Notes: generated by a model from the letters alone, not told the origin. Positions 1-13,310 are shown, counted from the stretch's first letter. The stretch: 64,000 nucleotides of DNA from Reticulascus tulasneorum (GCA_001557505.1 LSAX01000005.1:1364001-1428000), one strand, 5' to 3'. A program made the numbers and translations.

Positions 1-2900
1 GAAAGCAGATGGATCTGAGTTCGTTCTGTGCTACAAGGAGGGTTGAGCAAGATGTTTCCTGGGGTATTCGCTGTCGGGATCTCCTGGGCTAGGAAATTTG
101 AAAGTAGACAATTGGCTGACAGGAGCTTGGCCTGGAGCCGCTTGCGTTTACCAACCAGTCACTGGACGAGTTGCACTGTCGCGATTCGATTAGGGTGGAG
201 TAAACACGGTGTCGGATCTTCAAGATAGTCCCGAAGCTACGATGCATGTGTGAGCCCATTTCGAGGCTCTTGTCTCGATGGTCTTGAGCCTCAAGTAAGG
301 AACTGCTAGTCTTGAGGCATCTTCATTGGAGCCAATTGACCGCCCAAATCTAACTAGGCGGCTGCACCGGAGCTGGAGTTGCCTTGGTTCAAAGGCTGAT
401 TCCGGACGAGCTACGGAAGCAGGTGATCAGATCTGCAGCCCGGACATGATTGATACTCGCTGCAAGCTGCAAGCGTACGTCTTAGGTTTGCATGCTGCTT
501 ATTGGGAGCATTTTGTGACATCAGTATGTACCAGGGTCACTTGCCCCATCTCGCACGAACTGCGAGGTCAGACAACCCGAGCAGACCCCTTGCGTTCTGG
601 GTCTCGAAGTATATTGTGACTCGACGGATGAGTTCTGGACCCAACGGTCGAGAGCAAGCAAGCTCCTAAGCCCCTCTCACGCGCTGAGATGCATGACTGT
701 GTTTTGGGTCACTGCGGGGAGGAAGAACCTAAGGTACCTACCTATGGAATGGATCCGCCTGCCCCTCCACCCTGAGGTCCACCTCCATCCACTACAGTAC
801 GTCACCCCAAGAACTTGCAGAAGCCCTTTGCCTGCAGCTTGCCTGCAGAAGTTTGATATAACGCGAATATACAAGGTTATGCGAATGCCGCGTTTTCTGC
901 ACTCGGGGTGTTCCATTGCATACAATCGAGCAGAAGCGAAGCCACCGCAGCCACCGCAGCCCCCCTCTTCTTACGAAGTAGAGTTAGAGATGGAATGACC
1001 TGCGTGGCCCGATCGTGAGGCCGCATCCAGTCGGCGAAGTCCAAACTGATGGGCATGATGATCGTTCCAGACTGCGTGTGTTTGGAGCTGGCCCCCTGAG
1101 ATGATCATGTCGGTCTACTGCTGTGCTAGCCCTGATCCTTGGCGAGCCAAACAGGTCGTCAGAACACGATATTGAGACGTGACGTTGGGTCGCGGTGTAA
1201 AGGGCCAGGCAATGAGACGGTATTCCCGGACTACAAGCTCGCCATAGTCTTGGCTGCGCGTGTTTCGTGTCCGGACAGAAGGTTCCTTTGGCAAGAGAGC
1301 TATCGACACCCACTTCTCGATTACAACTAGCTCTCTGTAGGATTCTCAGCTCCAAACCTGCGGACGTGTATAGATAGTGTGCTCTTTTTGGGGGAATTGA
1401 GTGGGGTGGGGGACGGGAGAGAGCACTGCCGCTTAAGTTGGTGGCATTCTATATTTTCACCATTCCAATTGCCAACAAATCGACCACACGTTCTCGAACT
1501 GCACTAGCTAGTTGTCGGTAGCCCCTTGCGGGCCAATTGAGAAATCCCCAGCTATCTTGGGATAGTGTGTGTCGGGGAACAACCTTGGATTCGAGAGGGT
1601 TGGAAAGAATGATGGTGTGTCGGACCCGTCAGTGGTTCGTGATGGTTCCTGAACCGACTTTCCCTTTTACCCCTCACCTACAGATACGGAGATAAAGTCT
1701 ATGTCCTCTCACTCGTCCAGCCTCCCTGCAAAGCTGACAAGCCTGGGAAAGCTGATGCGTTGGCCAGCGGCACCGAAGTTTCATGAGCCCGCCGTCCACA
1801 CCATCCCATTGGTCTCCAGCGCTTTCCAGGCTATCACCGAACCAGATGTCGACCGTACCCAGGACTTGGTAAACCGTAAGATCCGCAGCAATGCTCGTGA
1901 GTTCACAAGCCGAGGGAGTGGCCCGTCGGAGCCCGGCTTTTTTCGCTCAAGCAACAAGAGATGGATTCTTAGCACCAAGGAAGGGACCGAGCACTAAGAC
2001 TGGCATTACGTCTTATTCTATCGTGATGGAGGATATAGATGGACAGGATGAAAAAGGGCTATGCATATCCAGCAGCCAATGTTCCCCAGGTTTTGGTTCG
2101 GCGGAATGCCTGCAGGCTAAAAGGCAACTTTTGAATTCAAGCCAGAGGCTGTTTGGAGCGACTCGGGCCTTTCTATTTGAGTGGGAACGGCGGGTACGGT
2201 AACAGTTTACTCCTGGCATGGCTGTCTGGTGGGAATGAGGGGCACAGAAGGGCCACAGTTACGAAATTGAGTCTCTCTTTAAGCATATTCCATCAAACCG
2301 TACCCAATGGGCGCCCCCTGATACTGAAGATATGGAGAAAGCTATCGCACGGGGGAGGCGTGGGTCCTCAAGATCCCACACGAGTGGCCTCAGCCAGAGG
2401 CTCAGGCAGGGTGTCAAAGTGTGTGCAACTACCGATACTCCCGACCAAGTGCACCACCTTAATCTGCATTTACCTAATCGACCACGATCTTCTGGTGCGA
2501 CGATCGGCTCTCCGAGCCTCATGAATGAAGAATGATGTTTCCAGGGTGGAGATGGATGATCGACCGAGGAGTCGAGAAGGGCTTGAAACCATGTCTCTCG
2601 ATATTGAGCATGCGAAACCCGTGTTTGGGGAACCTATTCACTCCACAGCCCTGATGCATTGCAGCTGGTCACATGTCAAGATTCCATCGGAATCGCTGGG
2701 GAGCACGCAGGGTAACATCCTGCAGAGGATAGAACAATACAACCACACAATCCTCAGGCTTATTACAGTGGCCAGGAACAAAGGCTCTGCAGGTACGCGT
2801 GTGTGTTGTGCACATTGCATTCCATACCGAATGATGCTCCCAATTCTCGTCAATCGCCCGTCCTGTCCCCTTTTAACAGGGACGGATTATAGATGCTGAG

Positions 2901-2920
2901 CGCGGGCAATAATGCCCGCG
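2901..2920. repeat. Perfect inverted repeat (8-bp stem)
   Basis: The arms CGCGGGCA and TGCCCGCG are exact reverse complements separated by the four bases ATAA. It lies in an intergenic stretch with no gene within several kb. It could be a dimeric protein-binding site or chance. Confidence 0.5.
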
Positions 2921-5792
2921 GCACCTTGTTCGTGCTATCGAATCAGGAGCAACAGGGCACGGGATAATTAATTGGCCCCCTCTATTCTCTGCCCCCTTTA
3001 GCAGCAGGTGAAGGGATCCCTGTGTAGGGTTGGGATGAAAAAGCCAAGGGGCCTAGAAAACGGTCGTTGACAGAACTGGAGCGACCGCTATGCCATGAGA
3101 AGCTTCAAGAGACGAGATGAACAGCAAATGAGAACCAGCATGGTGCATATGTTGGACAGCAGCTGAGCATTCCTTGTACGCGGTTGGCGAGAAACGCTGG
3201 TCTGGGAAAGGATGTTCATCTTGCCTGGAAAGGCGTCATGTCGTGGCTTGCCTTGGGCAGAGCTTTGCTTTTTCCTCATTGTTCGGGTCTCAGAGTTGCA
3301 TATCGCCGGGCGGGTGTGCTTCCCGTTTTCTTCTGGGGGCGCCCATTGTAATGAGGGACACGAATTGTTCACACGTATCACCAGGGCTTCTTTTATTAGA
3401 GTGGGTGGTGCTATCAAATCTATCTGGTGGCAGGACGGCCTGGATATCAAAAGAACAATGGATTGGACGGCCTTCTCTACCTTGCACCAGCTTGATTGAA
3501 AGGGTGCATATTGTTCTACAGCATGGAGTAACTTAGCTGGCTGTCACAAATGTCCCACGGCATGCAAGAGCAATCAATCCGCGAAACGCCAGAATGGGTG
3601 GGGTTGATTGTTCTATTGTTTGGAGGCGTCCGTCATCCCACACCCGCGGCGAAGATCTCCATGCCACTTTCGAGATTTGACAGCCTCCTCTGCCTCTGTT
3701 TCGAGGTTCGAACTTTCTGACGCGATTCGTAGCGGCAATTACGGCCCAGCTGCAAGCAGACGACTACGCAAGGGGGGGGACGCGGACGGTGTGGGAGATT
3801 TGGTGGCATTAGATCTGGCGCTGGATCTGGGTTATGGAAATTCCGTGATACCATAAAAGCTGTGGTATAGCTACACTACGCAAGGTTTCGCCATTCCCTG
3901 CTTTCAAGCAATGTCCCCAAGTTAATGGCCGGGGACAGCAGCTCCAAGCCATGCGGCTGTGGAATTGGGGATTTTAGCTCGTACGTATGGAGTTACAGCA
4001 GTGAGTGGGGTTTTAGCAGGAGACATAATAATCGACAGGAGAGGAGGCTACGGTTTACGGACGATACGGTATCCAGTCGTGCTTGTTCTTGTCTGGCTGG
4101 CCGGGCTTGCCCCCCCAAAATGGCCGCTCATCATGACACGCATGATTAATTGATTCTGCTGAAGTCGTGCAGGAGCGCGTATGGGGCCCCTGATTGGCCG
4201 CGACCACTCCGTTCCAAGATTTTTGGGGCTTGCTGCGAAGCGCGATGCACGAGTTGAGCCTGGTGGACGACTTGAGTCCCTGTCTGGTCTGCTTCGGATG
4301 CCCAGGTACTTTACACACCATGCTTCTCTAGTGAGGTACTTGAGGCCAGCCAGCCGGACAGCCTGCCTGCCCTGCTCTGCCTTGGATATCGTGCGCCAGC
4401 GTTGCACCAGGAAGGCAAGCTAATTGGGTCTTGGAGCCCGTGGAGCCCCCCCCCGACCCCGGTTCACGTTTCTTATGGTGGTCTTTTGTTGCTTTTCGCC
4501 CACTGGCTGGTTGGGAAAGCTCTGAAGGATTCACAGAAGAGGAGAGATATGCTTGCCTGCTGGACGAGAGGATCTTACTGAGCGGCTGGGGCAAACGGGC
4601 TCACCGACTCTCTCGAAAGGTCATGAAGAAGTATTCTCCATCTTTGACGCCACTGAATATGACATAGCTCGAACTCAAACGACGGCGGCGAGTGTTAGAG
4701 TTCAGTGGTGCCTCCGTCGAGGTAAGGTACCGGTAATAGATGGTGACCCACGGCGTTTGGGGGGACGTATGAGCTGGTGCACCCATCCATCCCACTCCGT
4801 TGCGAAAGGTCATCATGGATTGATCTCATTTTAGCCACACCCATGATGGACAGTGCTTAGCCCAAAGTGCAAAGTAGGGATTATCTGACCTGAGCGCAAA
4901 CGGCTCCACGCACGCACCTTTTCGATCCATTTGCGATACGCCATCCAGGAAGGCAATGCCGGGGCAGAGCCCCAAGAGTGCATCGTGTGTATGTATGTAA
5001 GTATGTGCGTCGAAGACGTGTTTATTCGCGTCTTGATGTGATGATGGGTGGATGGATGGGGGCATGGATACCGTGCATCTCTTGCAGATGCTGGTAGCCT
5101 TATGTCGAGGGCTACACAAGTTCCAGGTAGGGTGCAGCTCTGACCTGACCTTGGGCGGTGGATAGACAATGCACACCTTGGTAGGTAAATTACCTACTAG
5201 AGAATGAATTTTGCTAGACCGTTTGCGGGCCTGTTTTACAGTGGAGTGGCCACTGTATTTCCTGGCCATGGGCGCCGGGGGACCGTGGACTCCTGAGAGA
5301 ATGGTCAGATACAGAGAGCTACGGGCAGGCTTGGCCAGTGGGGTTGCTTCTTTCCATCGAAGATCTGGATAGCGGCGTCCCACGGCCGCGTACAATGGGC
5401 AAGTCGGGTCCATGAAGACGAGGCCATTCATGCAACGAAGCAAGCAAACAAACAAACTGCTTCATCTTGACAACACACAATTGAACCCCCCTCACCCGTG
5501 TCCATCCTCATCGAACTATATATTGATAACGAGGCCGTCGAGTGATGGCCTCGAACACTTAAGGCGACGATGCTCCGAACGAAGCTCCTTTTCACCATCA
5601 GTACTCACGGGATAATTTACTGCAACATACTTACTCGGACCATCGCTGTCGGCTTCAACACCTTTCACGCTAAAGCATTACATATTTCCGGCATCCGCAG
5701 CCACAAACCTGCATCGTTCTTCAACCCGCACAATCGCACCGAGCACGAGTTATTATCCACTATCCGTGCTAAAGAGGAGAAAGGACAACGAG

Positions 5793-5828
5793 AGACAGAC
5801 CGACAGACAGACAGACAGACAGACAGAA
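5793..5828. repeat. GACA tetranucleotide microsatellite
   Basis: About eight tandem copies of GACA, with one imperfect unit near the left end. It lies about 2.1 kb upstream of the cyclin start codon. Length variation between strains would be expected. Confidence 0.85.
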
Positions 5829-6022
5829 CGAGAGAGAGTTACAAGCAGCTTTGTACCGCGTTTTCATCGTCCACTCCAATTCGTTCAATCTCAGCCAGTA
5901 CCTCACTACCCGTCAATCCCTGTCTCATACGCAGACGGGCCTGAATATCCCAGCCGAGAGACAAACTAGCACGAGAGCAGAGACTCCACACAATTACACG
6001 CTGGCCCCCCATCATCCACCCT

Positions 6023-6044
6023 ATCCCATCCCATCCCATCCCAT
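6023..6044. repeat. CCCAT pentanucleotide repeat
   Basis: Four tandem ATCCC/CCCAT units followed by C-rich sequence, upstream of the cyclin gene. Confidence 0.75.
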
Positions 6045-6637
6045 ATTCCCCCCCCTCTGCCAGGGGCCCCCCCAACCACCCAGACGGACAACCCAGGCCG
6101 TTCCGTCCAACAAGTACGGCCAAGACGTTTCTTACGGTGCTGGATACATCCAATCCCCCGTCACCTACAGGCATTACCTGCTGAGAGGCTGCAGGGCTAA
6201 TCTGCAAGAGAAAAAAGTGGGCAGAAGGTACCGCTTGGAGCTGGGAGTACCTGACCACTCGTACACGGGAGGTACCTGGTCGTGGTCGTGCATCTTCCAC
6301 CACCCACCACCACCACCCCCCAGGGAGGCCAAAGCTGCACCAACTCTGTCTTAGGACTGCCCATTAAAACACCTCTCTGCCAATCCTTCTTCATCTCCTC
6401 CGTCCTCCTCCAACCTTTAACCCATCCTCTCCTCCTCCTCCCCTCTCTTCCTCCTCCCCATCCATTCATTCCCTCTCCATCGACAGTCTTTCCTGACTCT
6501 TGGACCTGAAGCGTCAATAGAGTCTTTCCTTGTTCTCTTGTTACGGAAAGAGAATAGGAAAAAAGAGGAAAGGAGGAGCTTAATCCGGGAATCATCCACC
6601 TCACACCCACCCCCCCGGGAACCCCCCTTCCAGCTCC

Positions 6638-6647
6638 GATATAAAGG
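6638..6647 (+). promoter_or_regulatory. TATA-like box upstream of the cyclin gene
   Basis: TATAAAG occurs at 6640-6646. It follows a C-rich block and precedes CT-rich sequence of the kind common around fungal transcription starts. If used, it implies an mRNA leader of roughly 1.2 kb before the start codon at 7928. The assignment rests on sequence resemblance only. Confidence 0.3.
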
Positions 6648-6679
6648 ATAGGAAGATCCCGAAGTTTGTTTGAGAGAAA

Positions 6680-7927
6680 AAGGAGAGAGAATAGAAAGTG
6701 AACAGACCTTTGCTGGTATTTCACTATTTCGATTGTCTCTGCTACCTCCTCCAGCTTCCGCTATCCCCCACAGAATTCCTCGGTCCGACGAAGAGGAATC
6801 CTCCCATTTCAATCCACCGCACCCAACTAGAGCGGCCCACGACACTCCCTTTCGTTCCGTCCGTCGACTAAACGCCGACCTCACTTTTATCTCCATTCCA
6901 TCTCGACTCCCGAGTCTTGGAATCCAGGCACAATCTTGCTTCCCATCTCCGACCTCGACAAATCCCATCAGTGTATTTCCGTGTCCTTTCATCGGGATAG
7001 CTGGAGTGGACTGAAAAAGTCATCTTTCTGGGTCGAGAAGAGTTGCAGATACGATACATGATTCGATCACCGTGCCACCTTTAGGTGTTTCTTTCCCTCT
7101 CCCAAAAGTGTTGATTGTGAAGGTACGTCAGTGAGATTGGGAGCAAAAGCTCCCTCCTAGCAACATTTTGATAGTGCTTGATTCTAAGTTGTGGCGGTTC
7201 TCCCTTACAGTTACGTGCCGTCGAATTCTCCTGCAAAGCTCAGGCATTCCTCCACAAGTCACGCTCGACATTCGGCCGAGGATTGTTCGTGGGAGACGTT
7301 AACTCGTTGTTCCCACCAACCTCAGGAATTGTCTCATTTCCTCTTGTCAAGGTTATCCTTAACCGTGGCGGTAAGGCTACCCCTTTTCTCATCAGTCTCG
7401 ATCTGGCGAGACAGCTGTCGTCAATCTGCCCCATTCACCATCTCCCGCTCGTGCCTGAGCTTTCTCCGCAGTCAATTGTCGGCCAGGGTCTCAGGTTGCG
7501 GCATTCAATGTGCAACCCCTGGATCGGCCGGACCCCATGTGCAACGATTGTCTATCTTTGGCCACTTGCCTGAATTGTGAGGCTGACCTGACAATTATAG
7601 AGCTTCCAGTCAACAGCTTTCTTAAACGGCTTGCTTCCCGGCCATCTTTTCAGTCATCCTTCTCGAAGAACTCAGTCTTGTACTATCTCGGCGCTTTTTC
7701 CCGCCACAGTCACTCTTTTAAATACTATTCAACACGCTCTTTAATACTAATCTTCTAATCGTTCGGCTTGGATAATTATCACTCATTCAGCCTACCGAAC
7801 TGACACTCACTCTTTCGATCTCCGATATTATCAAAGCTTCCTGGAGAACTAATAGTCACTCACTCACAAGCGGCAAGTACGATTATATAACTCACTTCCA
7901 TCTCGACCCACTTCCAGAACGTCCAAA
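6680..7927 (+). other. Probable long 5' leader of the cyclin mRNA, with intron and uORFs
   Basis: This is CT-rich DNA with no recognisable protein. A credible leader intron spans 7123-7210: donor GTACGT after AAG, acceptor CTTACAG, 88 nt. Downstream of it are two upstream ORFs that begin with ATG. One runs 7508-7573 (21 codons plus stop). The other runs 7537-7758 (73 codons) and ends 169 nt before the cyclin ATG. The nearest in-frame ATG of the main gene is at 7928. Transcript data would be needed to show that the whole region is in the mRNA. Confidence 0.4.
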
Positions 7928-9177
7928 ATGGCGTACCACCAAGACCCCAGATCCTTTACCGACTGCAACGACGTAACCTTTCCGCGCATGAACACCAGAG
8001 AGGCAGCCAAGATGATTGCTCGACAACGGCAAGAGCTTATCGGGAACGAGCTTTCCCGCATAGCTGGCGATGAGTACTTGGAGGACATCATGAAGCACAT
8101 GAGGCACATGGAGGTAAGCTGCGGAAAGGTCATATGAGCCCACCGTGACAACCTACTGACACCGAACAGGACGAGACAATGCCTGACGCAAACCTGATCG
8201 ATATGCAAAGAGAGATCCAATGGTACATGAGGCCGTATCTCATCGATTTCCTGATCGAGGCCCATGCCGCCTTCGCCTTACTGCCCGAGACACTCTTCCT
8301 GACCGTGAACCTTTTGGATCGCTACTGCTCCAAGAGGGTAGTGTACAAGCAACACTATCAGCTGGTGGGATGTGCAGCGTTGTTGATCGCCGCCAAGTAC
8401 GGAGACAAGAAGGATAGAGTTCCTCAAATACACGAGCTCAACAACATGTGCTGCGGGCTGTACGACGCCGGCATGTTCACACAGATGGAGATGCATGTGC
8501 TCAACACATTGGAATGGTCGATAGGGCACCCAACTGTCGACTTCTTCACTCAACTAATAGTGGCCGACGAGCACGACAAGGTGGAGGTGGAACACATGGC
8601 AGCTTACATCTGCGAGATCGCCCTCTACCAACGGGACTTTGTATCGACCAAGCCGTCCATCATGGCCCGTGCGTCGCTGGCCTTAGCAAGAGCGATATTA
8701 GGTGAACCCGAGATCAACGATGGAGAGTGGGATCACGTTGAGAACGTTACCCTGTTGACACTGTCTCAACACCTTCACCAGCCATCCGTTGCACTGTCAA
8801 GAAAATACTCGTCACCTCACCTCTCCTGCGTGTCGAAGCGACTGGCGACTTTTCTCACCAACCAGGCCAACATCACCCGCCAACAGGCCGGCCCACCGTC
8901 GCCACCATGCGAACCCATCAAGCATCTCGACATCTACAGCACACCGCAAAAAGGCCACGGTGCCGTACCTGGTGTTGCCGATGGGTACCTCACACCACCC
9001 ATCACCCCAGACGGCACGTCGTTCGGGAACAATGTACCAAAAGACTCATACCCGTTACCCCCTCGATGCCCGGTAACGCCAACACCTCAACCGAACCACA
9101 CAGCATATGCACCGCAACATCACATGCAGCAATATGCAAACCCTGTACACTATGGTTCATCAGGCCACATGGCTTAG
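7928..9177 (+). CDS. cln1: G1/S-specific cyclin (Cln1/Puc1 type)
   Basis: Predicted 397-residue cyclin that would activate the cell-cycle CDK in G1. There are two exons: 7928-8113 and 8170-9177. The 56-nt intron has donor GTAAGC and acceptor CGAACAG, and the frame is kept. Residues about 20-200 form the cyclin box: the helix with MRPYLIDFLIEAH, then LFLTVNLLDRYCSKR, then QLVGCAALLIAAKYGDKK, which are hallmark cyclin N-fold elements. A cyclin C-terminal fold follows. The last about 120 residues are Pro/Thr/Ser/Gln/His-rich, with SP and TP sites (for example TPPITP), like the unstable PEST tails of G1 cyclins. The family (yeast Cln, fission yeast Puc1) is clear. The precise paralogue name is inferred. 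The 5' region is long, CT-rich and carries uORFs, so translational control is possible. Confidence 0.92.
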
Positions 9178-11094
9178 AGAACCAAGTTTAACTACTCAGC
9201 CGAGTCGTTTATGACCCGGGCTGGCATACTCTCCAGCCCTAATCGACGCCGGCATCCATCCACGGATGCCCCCGAAATATACTACCAACCACTTTCCCTC
9301 ATTGACTCATCGGCAGGGCATTTGAGCGTACTATGGAAGAGAAAGAAAAAGATTGCTTGCATGCGGCATACAGAATGGTTTTCTCTCAGCACAGCACGTC
9401 ATGGCATTTAGCGATTTGATTTTGCGAGCAACGTCTTTTTTTCATTCAGCAGCAGTCCCAAAAAAAGAATACGGATCATACCCCAAGGATTTTTGTTTTC
9501 ACAGCCCAAACACGTCACGTCCATTCACAGTATTTACGTTCACGCGCGCGCGGTCCCCGCCTCGGTAGTACCACAGGAATTGGGAACCCATCAGAGGTTG
9601 GGAGGAGGAATTGGAAAGAGGGAAAACGGTCTTTGTGTGTGTTGCGGATAGAGATCGATGGAAGGGAATCGGTTATCCGATCATGAAACAAAAAGGGGTG
9701 TTCCGACCAGGAAAGAAATTGGCCAGATTGCCAGGATTTTGGATCGAGTCCGGATGGAGGAAAGCTTTCGAGCGATAGAAAGGGAACACGATGCGAGTTT
9801 TGGGGATGGTGAGGCGCCTGGATGACCTAGCCGGTTATTCCTGGGCCTCTCGCTACCCAAGACTCCGACGTCCTTGCTTGGTTCAAGGACAGGAGGCTTC
9901 AGGGGCCAATCGAGGCCAGCTCAGGTTGGATGCTTGGGCTCTGGGGAAGATCCTCCCCATTGAGGCACACCATTAGTAATATGGCCGAATATGGACGAGG
10001 TTCTTCATCTGAACTTTGGGCGTCCAGCTCGGGGGAAAGAAGTCGACATCGGTTGAGTCTCGGGACGGACTTATGGAGGAGGGATATATTACCTCCCTCC
10101 GCCAGCAAACTTGGAGTGTTCGAGCATTACGTCTCCCCCCCTACCCGCCCCCCAGTATAGGTAGTTGTAAACAGGCACAAAAAAGAGTAAAAATTCTCTG
10201 CAAATATCTTGATCGCTCAATGACCCCTCTCCGTGATGTGACTTGCACTGCTATGATTGATCCCTTCTCCTTTGCTCTCTCAGTGCCCCCCTTTCAGGCC
10301 TTTTCAGGGTGATCCCTTTCGTGTACTCCGTACTGAAGTATCCATCTGCTGAGCTATTCGTCGTAGGGCTCTGATTGGTGAATGTGTTTCTGCATCTGGA
10401 AAATGAGCTATGCACGGAACTGGGAAGCACTGGCTCGCCACATGCGTTGTCACTAATACTGGCGTGCCTTAGTTTCGTATAATGCTGCTGATCGGCTCGA
10501 GTCTCGGCGCTCGAGTTTAAACCCAGAAACCAAGGCTGGGAAATTGATGAGCATCGATCATTTTGCCTATGCTTTAGTCTCCTGCAGTGCAAGATTGCGC
10601 GCACCCAGATCGTGCGTGGGTTCGGCCTGGTCCAGCCCCTTTCCCTTTTTTTCTGCCTACCTTTCCCTTTCTCCTTCCCCCACTCCCCCCCCCGCCAAGT
10701 CGGAGATTCTCCGGATACCACGTCCGTTTCTGGTCTAGCATCCATGTGCTCTGTGCTTAGGTAAGGCGTCTCCCTTTGTTGGACTTCATGCCGGTCCGCA
10801 GAAGGGAGATGAGCATTCGCGTTCCAAAGGAAGAAATCGTTCGTCCGATTTGTCTTTCTTGGAACGGAAGAATGGGGACTGGATTTGGTCGGGCAGGTAT
10901 CCCTGCGTGTCTGGAGGCGATTATGGAAGGGTCGTTACGGTAGGGATCGCCCGCATTGAAGTGACTGCTGGGCAGAACCCGGTTTTGGAAACTGAGCGGT
11001 GGGACTGCTATTGACAGGCACACAGGAGGCTGATTATGCGTCTTCCAACCATGGCCCTTGGACCTGCGAATAGAATTATGACACTTTGACGTTA
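9178..11094. other. Intergenic region, no gene seen
   Basis: This is the 3' flank of the cyclin gene, then sequence without recognisable coding content, between convergent genes. Only short overlapping open frames occur, none with motifs or credible splice partners. Confidence 0.5.
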
Positions 11095-13310
11095 TTAAAG
11101 GTTGGCACGTTTTGCGCCTAGCAATACATTCACTTCATCTCCCTGCCGAACTCCACTGAAAGAATCATAACTCATGCCCTGAGCCCCGGGATACAGCATG
11201 TCGCTCTCTGGGCTAGACTCGGCTCCACGCCGTCTTACCTCCAGTTTCGGCTGATCTTTCTCGCGCTATGAGCGTCTTTCGCCTCCTTCTTCTGACTTGG
11301 CAGCTCGCTTGGGTTGATGGGATACTTGACCAAACCCCCATGGCCATCGAGGACCGTAATCTCACTTCGTCCATGCCAGCCCTCCAGCTCCTTGTCCTGC
11401 ATCCGCGCGGCCTCGTGGCCCGCCAGCTGGTGGGCCATGCGCAACAGCACCGGATTGGCGTTCCTGGGGTCAATCTTCCGCCAGTCTTGGAGCGAGTGCT
11501 GCGCATCCAGCAGCCGAGACGTGCCGGCTTCCCAGCGGAATTGGCCAGGCATTCGGTGTGCTCCTAGTACGTCGCGCCTGTCTTCGCCGAGCCACATGAC
11601 GTTCAGGCCTGGCGTAGATTGCACGTAGCAGCATTTGAAAGGGAGGAGCCCCGATAGACGTACGGTATCCCGGCCTTCGGCAAGGTCTACGAGGTGCAGT
11701 TCCTTAGCCCGCTTGGATGGGCCCAGCTTCCTGTGGGATGAAATACCCACTGCCTCTGTCGCCGGGAAGCGCACCTCTGTCTCATCCATCATCATGACGG
11801 GGATGACTCCGCCCAATTCATGTCTCTCGGCCGGCCAGACGGGCTTGTCCGGATCTACGAGCGAGGTCAGGTCGCGGTCATAGATTGCGACTTGCAACTC
11901 GTAAATCCGGCGATTGATGTCCCTGTTGTCCGCCGTCCCGACCGTGATGATGGTGTTGGCGGCATGTGCCTTCTTGTTGATGCCGAGGGCGGTGAAGTCT
12001 TTCTCATACAGCTGTGGCAGTGTTGCTCCGCTGTCGAGCATCATCCCGAACCAGATGGTCGGTGCTTTTGGGTCGTCTTCCAAGCCTTCTTGATGTTTGT
12101 AGCGCTTCGAGTAGATCGGGTTGAAAGGGCTGGCTGGCGGCGGGGACTTTGAAGATGCTTCTGACTTTGAGTCGACGTCGGTTCCCGTGTCAGTAGGGGA
12201 GTCGCTGTCAGCCTCCCTTTTGCGTTTCCTTAACCGAGCCTTCTCATCCTCGGATCTAGAGACATAGTTCGTCATGCGTCTGAAGCCCATTGTAACCGGA
12301 AACCAGCCCATGTCCCAGTGGTTCTTGGTCTCGCCTAACCATGTCGACTTCTTCGCTTGCGCCGGCATGAAATCCTCGCGAGCCAGCGGCGGTTCATACC
12401 ACAGCCAGCCCGGACCGTATTGTGCGTGGTAGCGATCTAGGCGTTCCTGTCGGTTACGGGAGAAGGACGCGTATGATGGGCAGAGGTCCATGAGATGGCC
12501 GGCGTAGAAGAGCGCCCATTGGTTTGAGTAGACCAGCTGGTCGTTTCGGTAGAGATCGATCGCCGCTTGGATGTTGACCCTCTCAGGTGGGAAGGTTGAG
12601 GTCTCAAGGCCTGCCACCAGAGTTGCTATGCGGAATTGTATGGCCTCGTTCTGGAAAGTTTCGGACTGATCACTGTGCATCAAGTCAGTATATCCTGTTG
12701 TATGTGTTGGAGTTGAGCATGCGTACAGAGGTGTGCGATTCTCCTCTGTGTCCTCAATTCCTGCTCTCGTCGCGCGTGCATCCTCAAGCAGACTATCTAT
12801 TCCCTCCAAGCCATCGGGACACGTCCTTTCAATATGTGCCTGAATTGCCTCGTACTGGGCGATTTGTCTATCTGCTGCCTCCACTACACTGAGTCCTGTG
12901 CCGAGAGACGCACCAACTACCAAGGACGGAATCCAAGCGAGATCCGCCTGTCGCGGATCGCGGTCAAGTACTAATTCTTCCCGCGCCGCTCTCGCTGCAG
13001 CTTCGCCCTCTTCCCATTCACGGCGGAGCTCTCCCAGTGTTGGAGGCAGAGTTAGCCTTGCATAGCGCCGGGAAGACTCGATGTCTGATTCTGCCTCGTC
13101 GCCATGGCCTAGCGGCCGAGATTCATGTTCTTCTGGATCATGCCCTTGCGTTGGGTTATCTGGCGGCAAAGATTCACATCTTTCTAAAATAGCTCCGTTA
13201 TCCGGGCTCTCGGCCAGTCGCTCGTCTTCCGGGAACTGGGTTGTTGGCGGGGTGTCTCCTTGCTGTCCCGCTGCTTCCTGACGACGCCGTTCAGCTCTAG
13301 TCTGCACCAT
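11095..13310 (-). CDS. Unknown protein with retropepsin-like aspartic protease motif
   Basis: Not recognised as a named family. The first in-frame Met is at 13310. Proposed exons are 13310-12727, 12672-11239 and 11155-11095, giving 692 residues. The 54-nt intron 12673-12726 (GTACGC, CTGAC, CACAG) is a multiple of three without a stop, so it could also be translated (710 residues). The last intron (11156-11238) starts inside the codon that precedes an immediate TAA. The N-terminal half is acidic and Glu/Arg-rich. A basic KRKRE patch and an SP-rich linker precede the core. Near residue 408 lies FGMMLDSGATLPQL, the D-S/T-G-A/S signature of retropepsin-like proteases. A later WLGEDRRDVLGAHRMPGQ block resembles the closing strand of that fold. 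A further intron (13317-13384) joins an upstream open stretch that lacks an ATG. The gene is divergent from the 14020 gene. It could be domesticated from a retroelement, but no reverse transcriptase or integrase is present. Confidence 0.7.

Larger units (their letters stand above)
1..6637. other. Long gene-poor region
   Basis: No reading frame here has recognisable protein motifs, and no convincing spliced gene was found. The longest open frame (about 209 codons, minus strand, 4826-5455) has unremarkable composition and overlaps simple repeats. The stretch holds a short perfect hairpin, a GTAT-rich patch near 4989-5006 and tetra- and pentanucleotide repeats towards the cyclin gene. Its right end becomes strongly pyrimidine-rich on the plus strand (about 6361-6510). 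It may be upstream regulatory DNA of the cyclin gene, but that is inference. Confidence 0.5.

Noticed and set aside
4826..5455. 209-codon minus-strand open frame
   Set aside because: No domain, signal peptide or splice partner. It overlaps a GTAT-rich patch and its composition looks like chance in GC-balanced DNA.
6197..6992. Two overlapping minus-strand frames of 175 and 191 codons
   Set aside because: They are antisense to the pyrimidine-rich cyclin leader. Their Arg/Gly/Glu-rich composition simply reflects the CT tracts.
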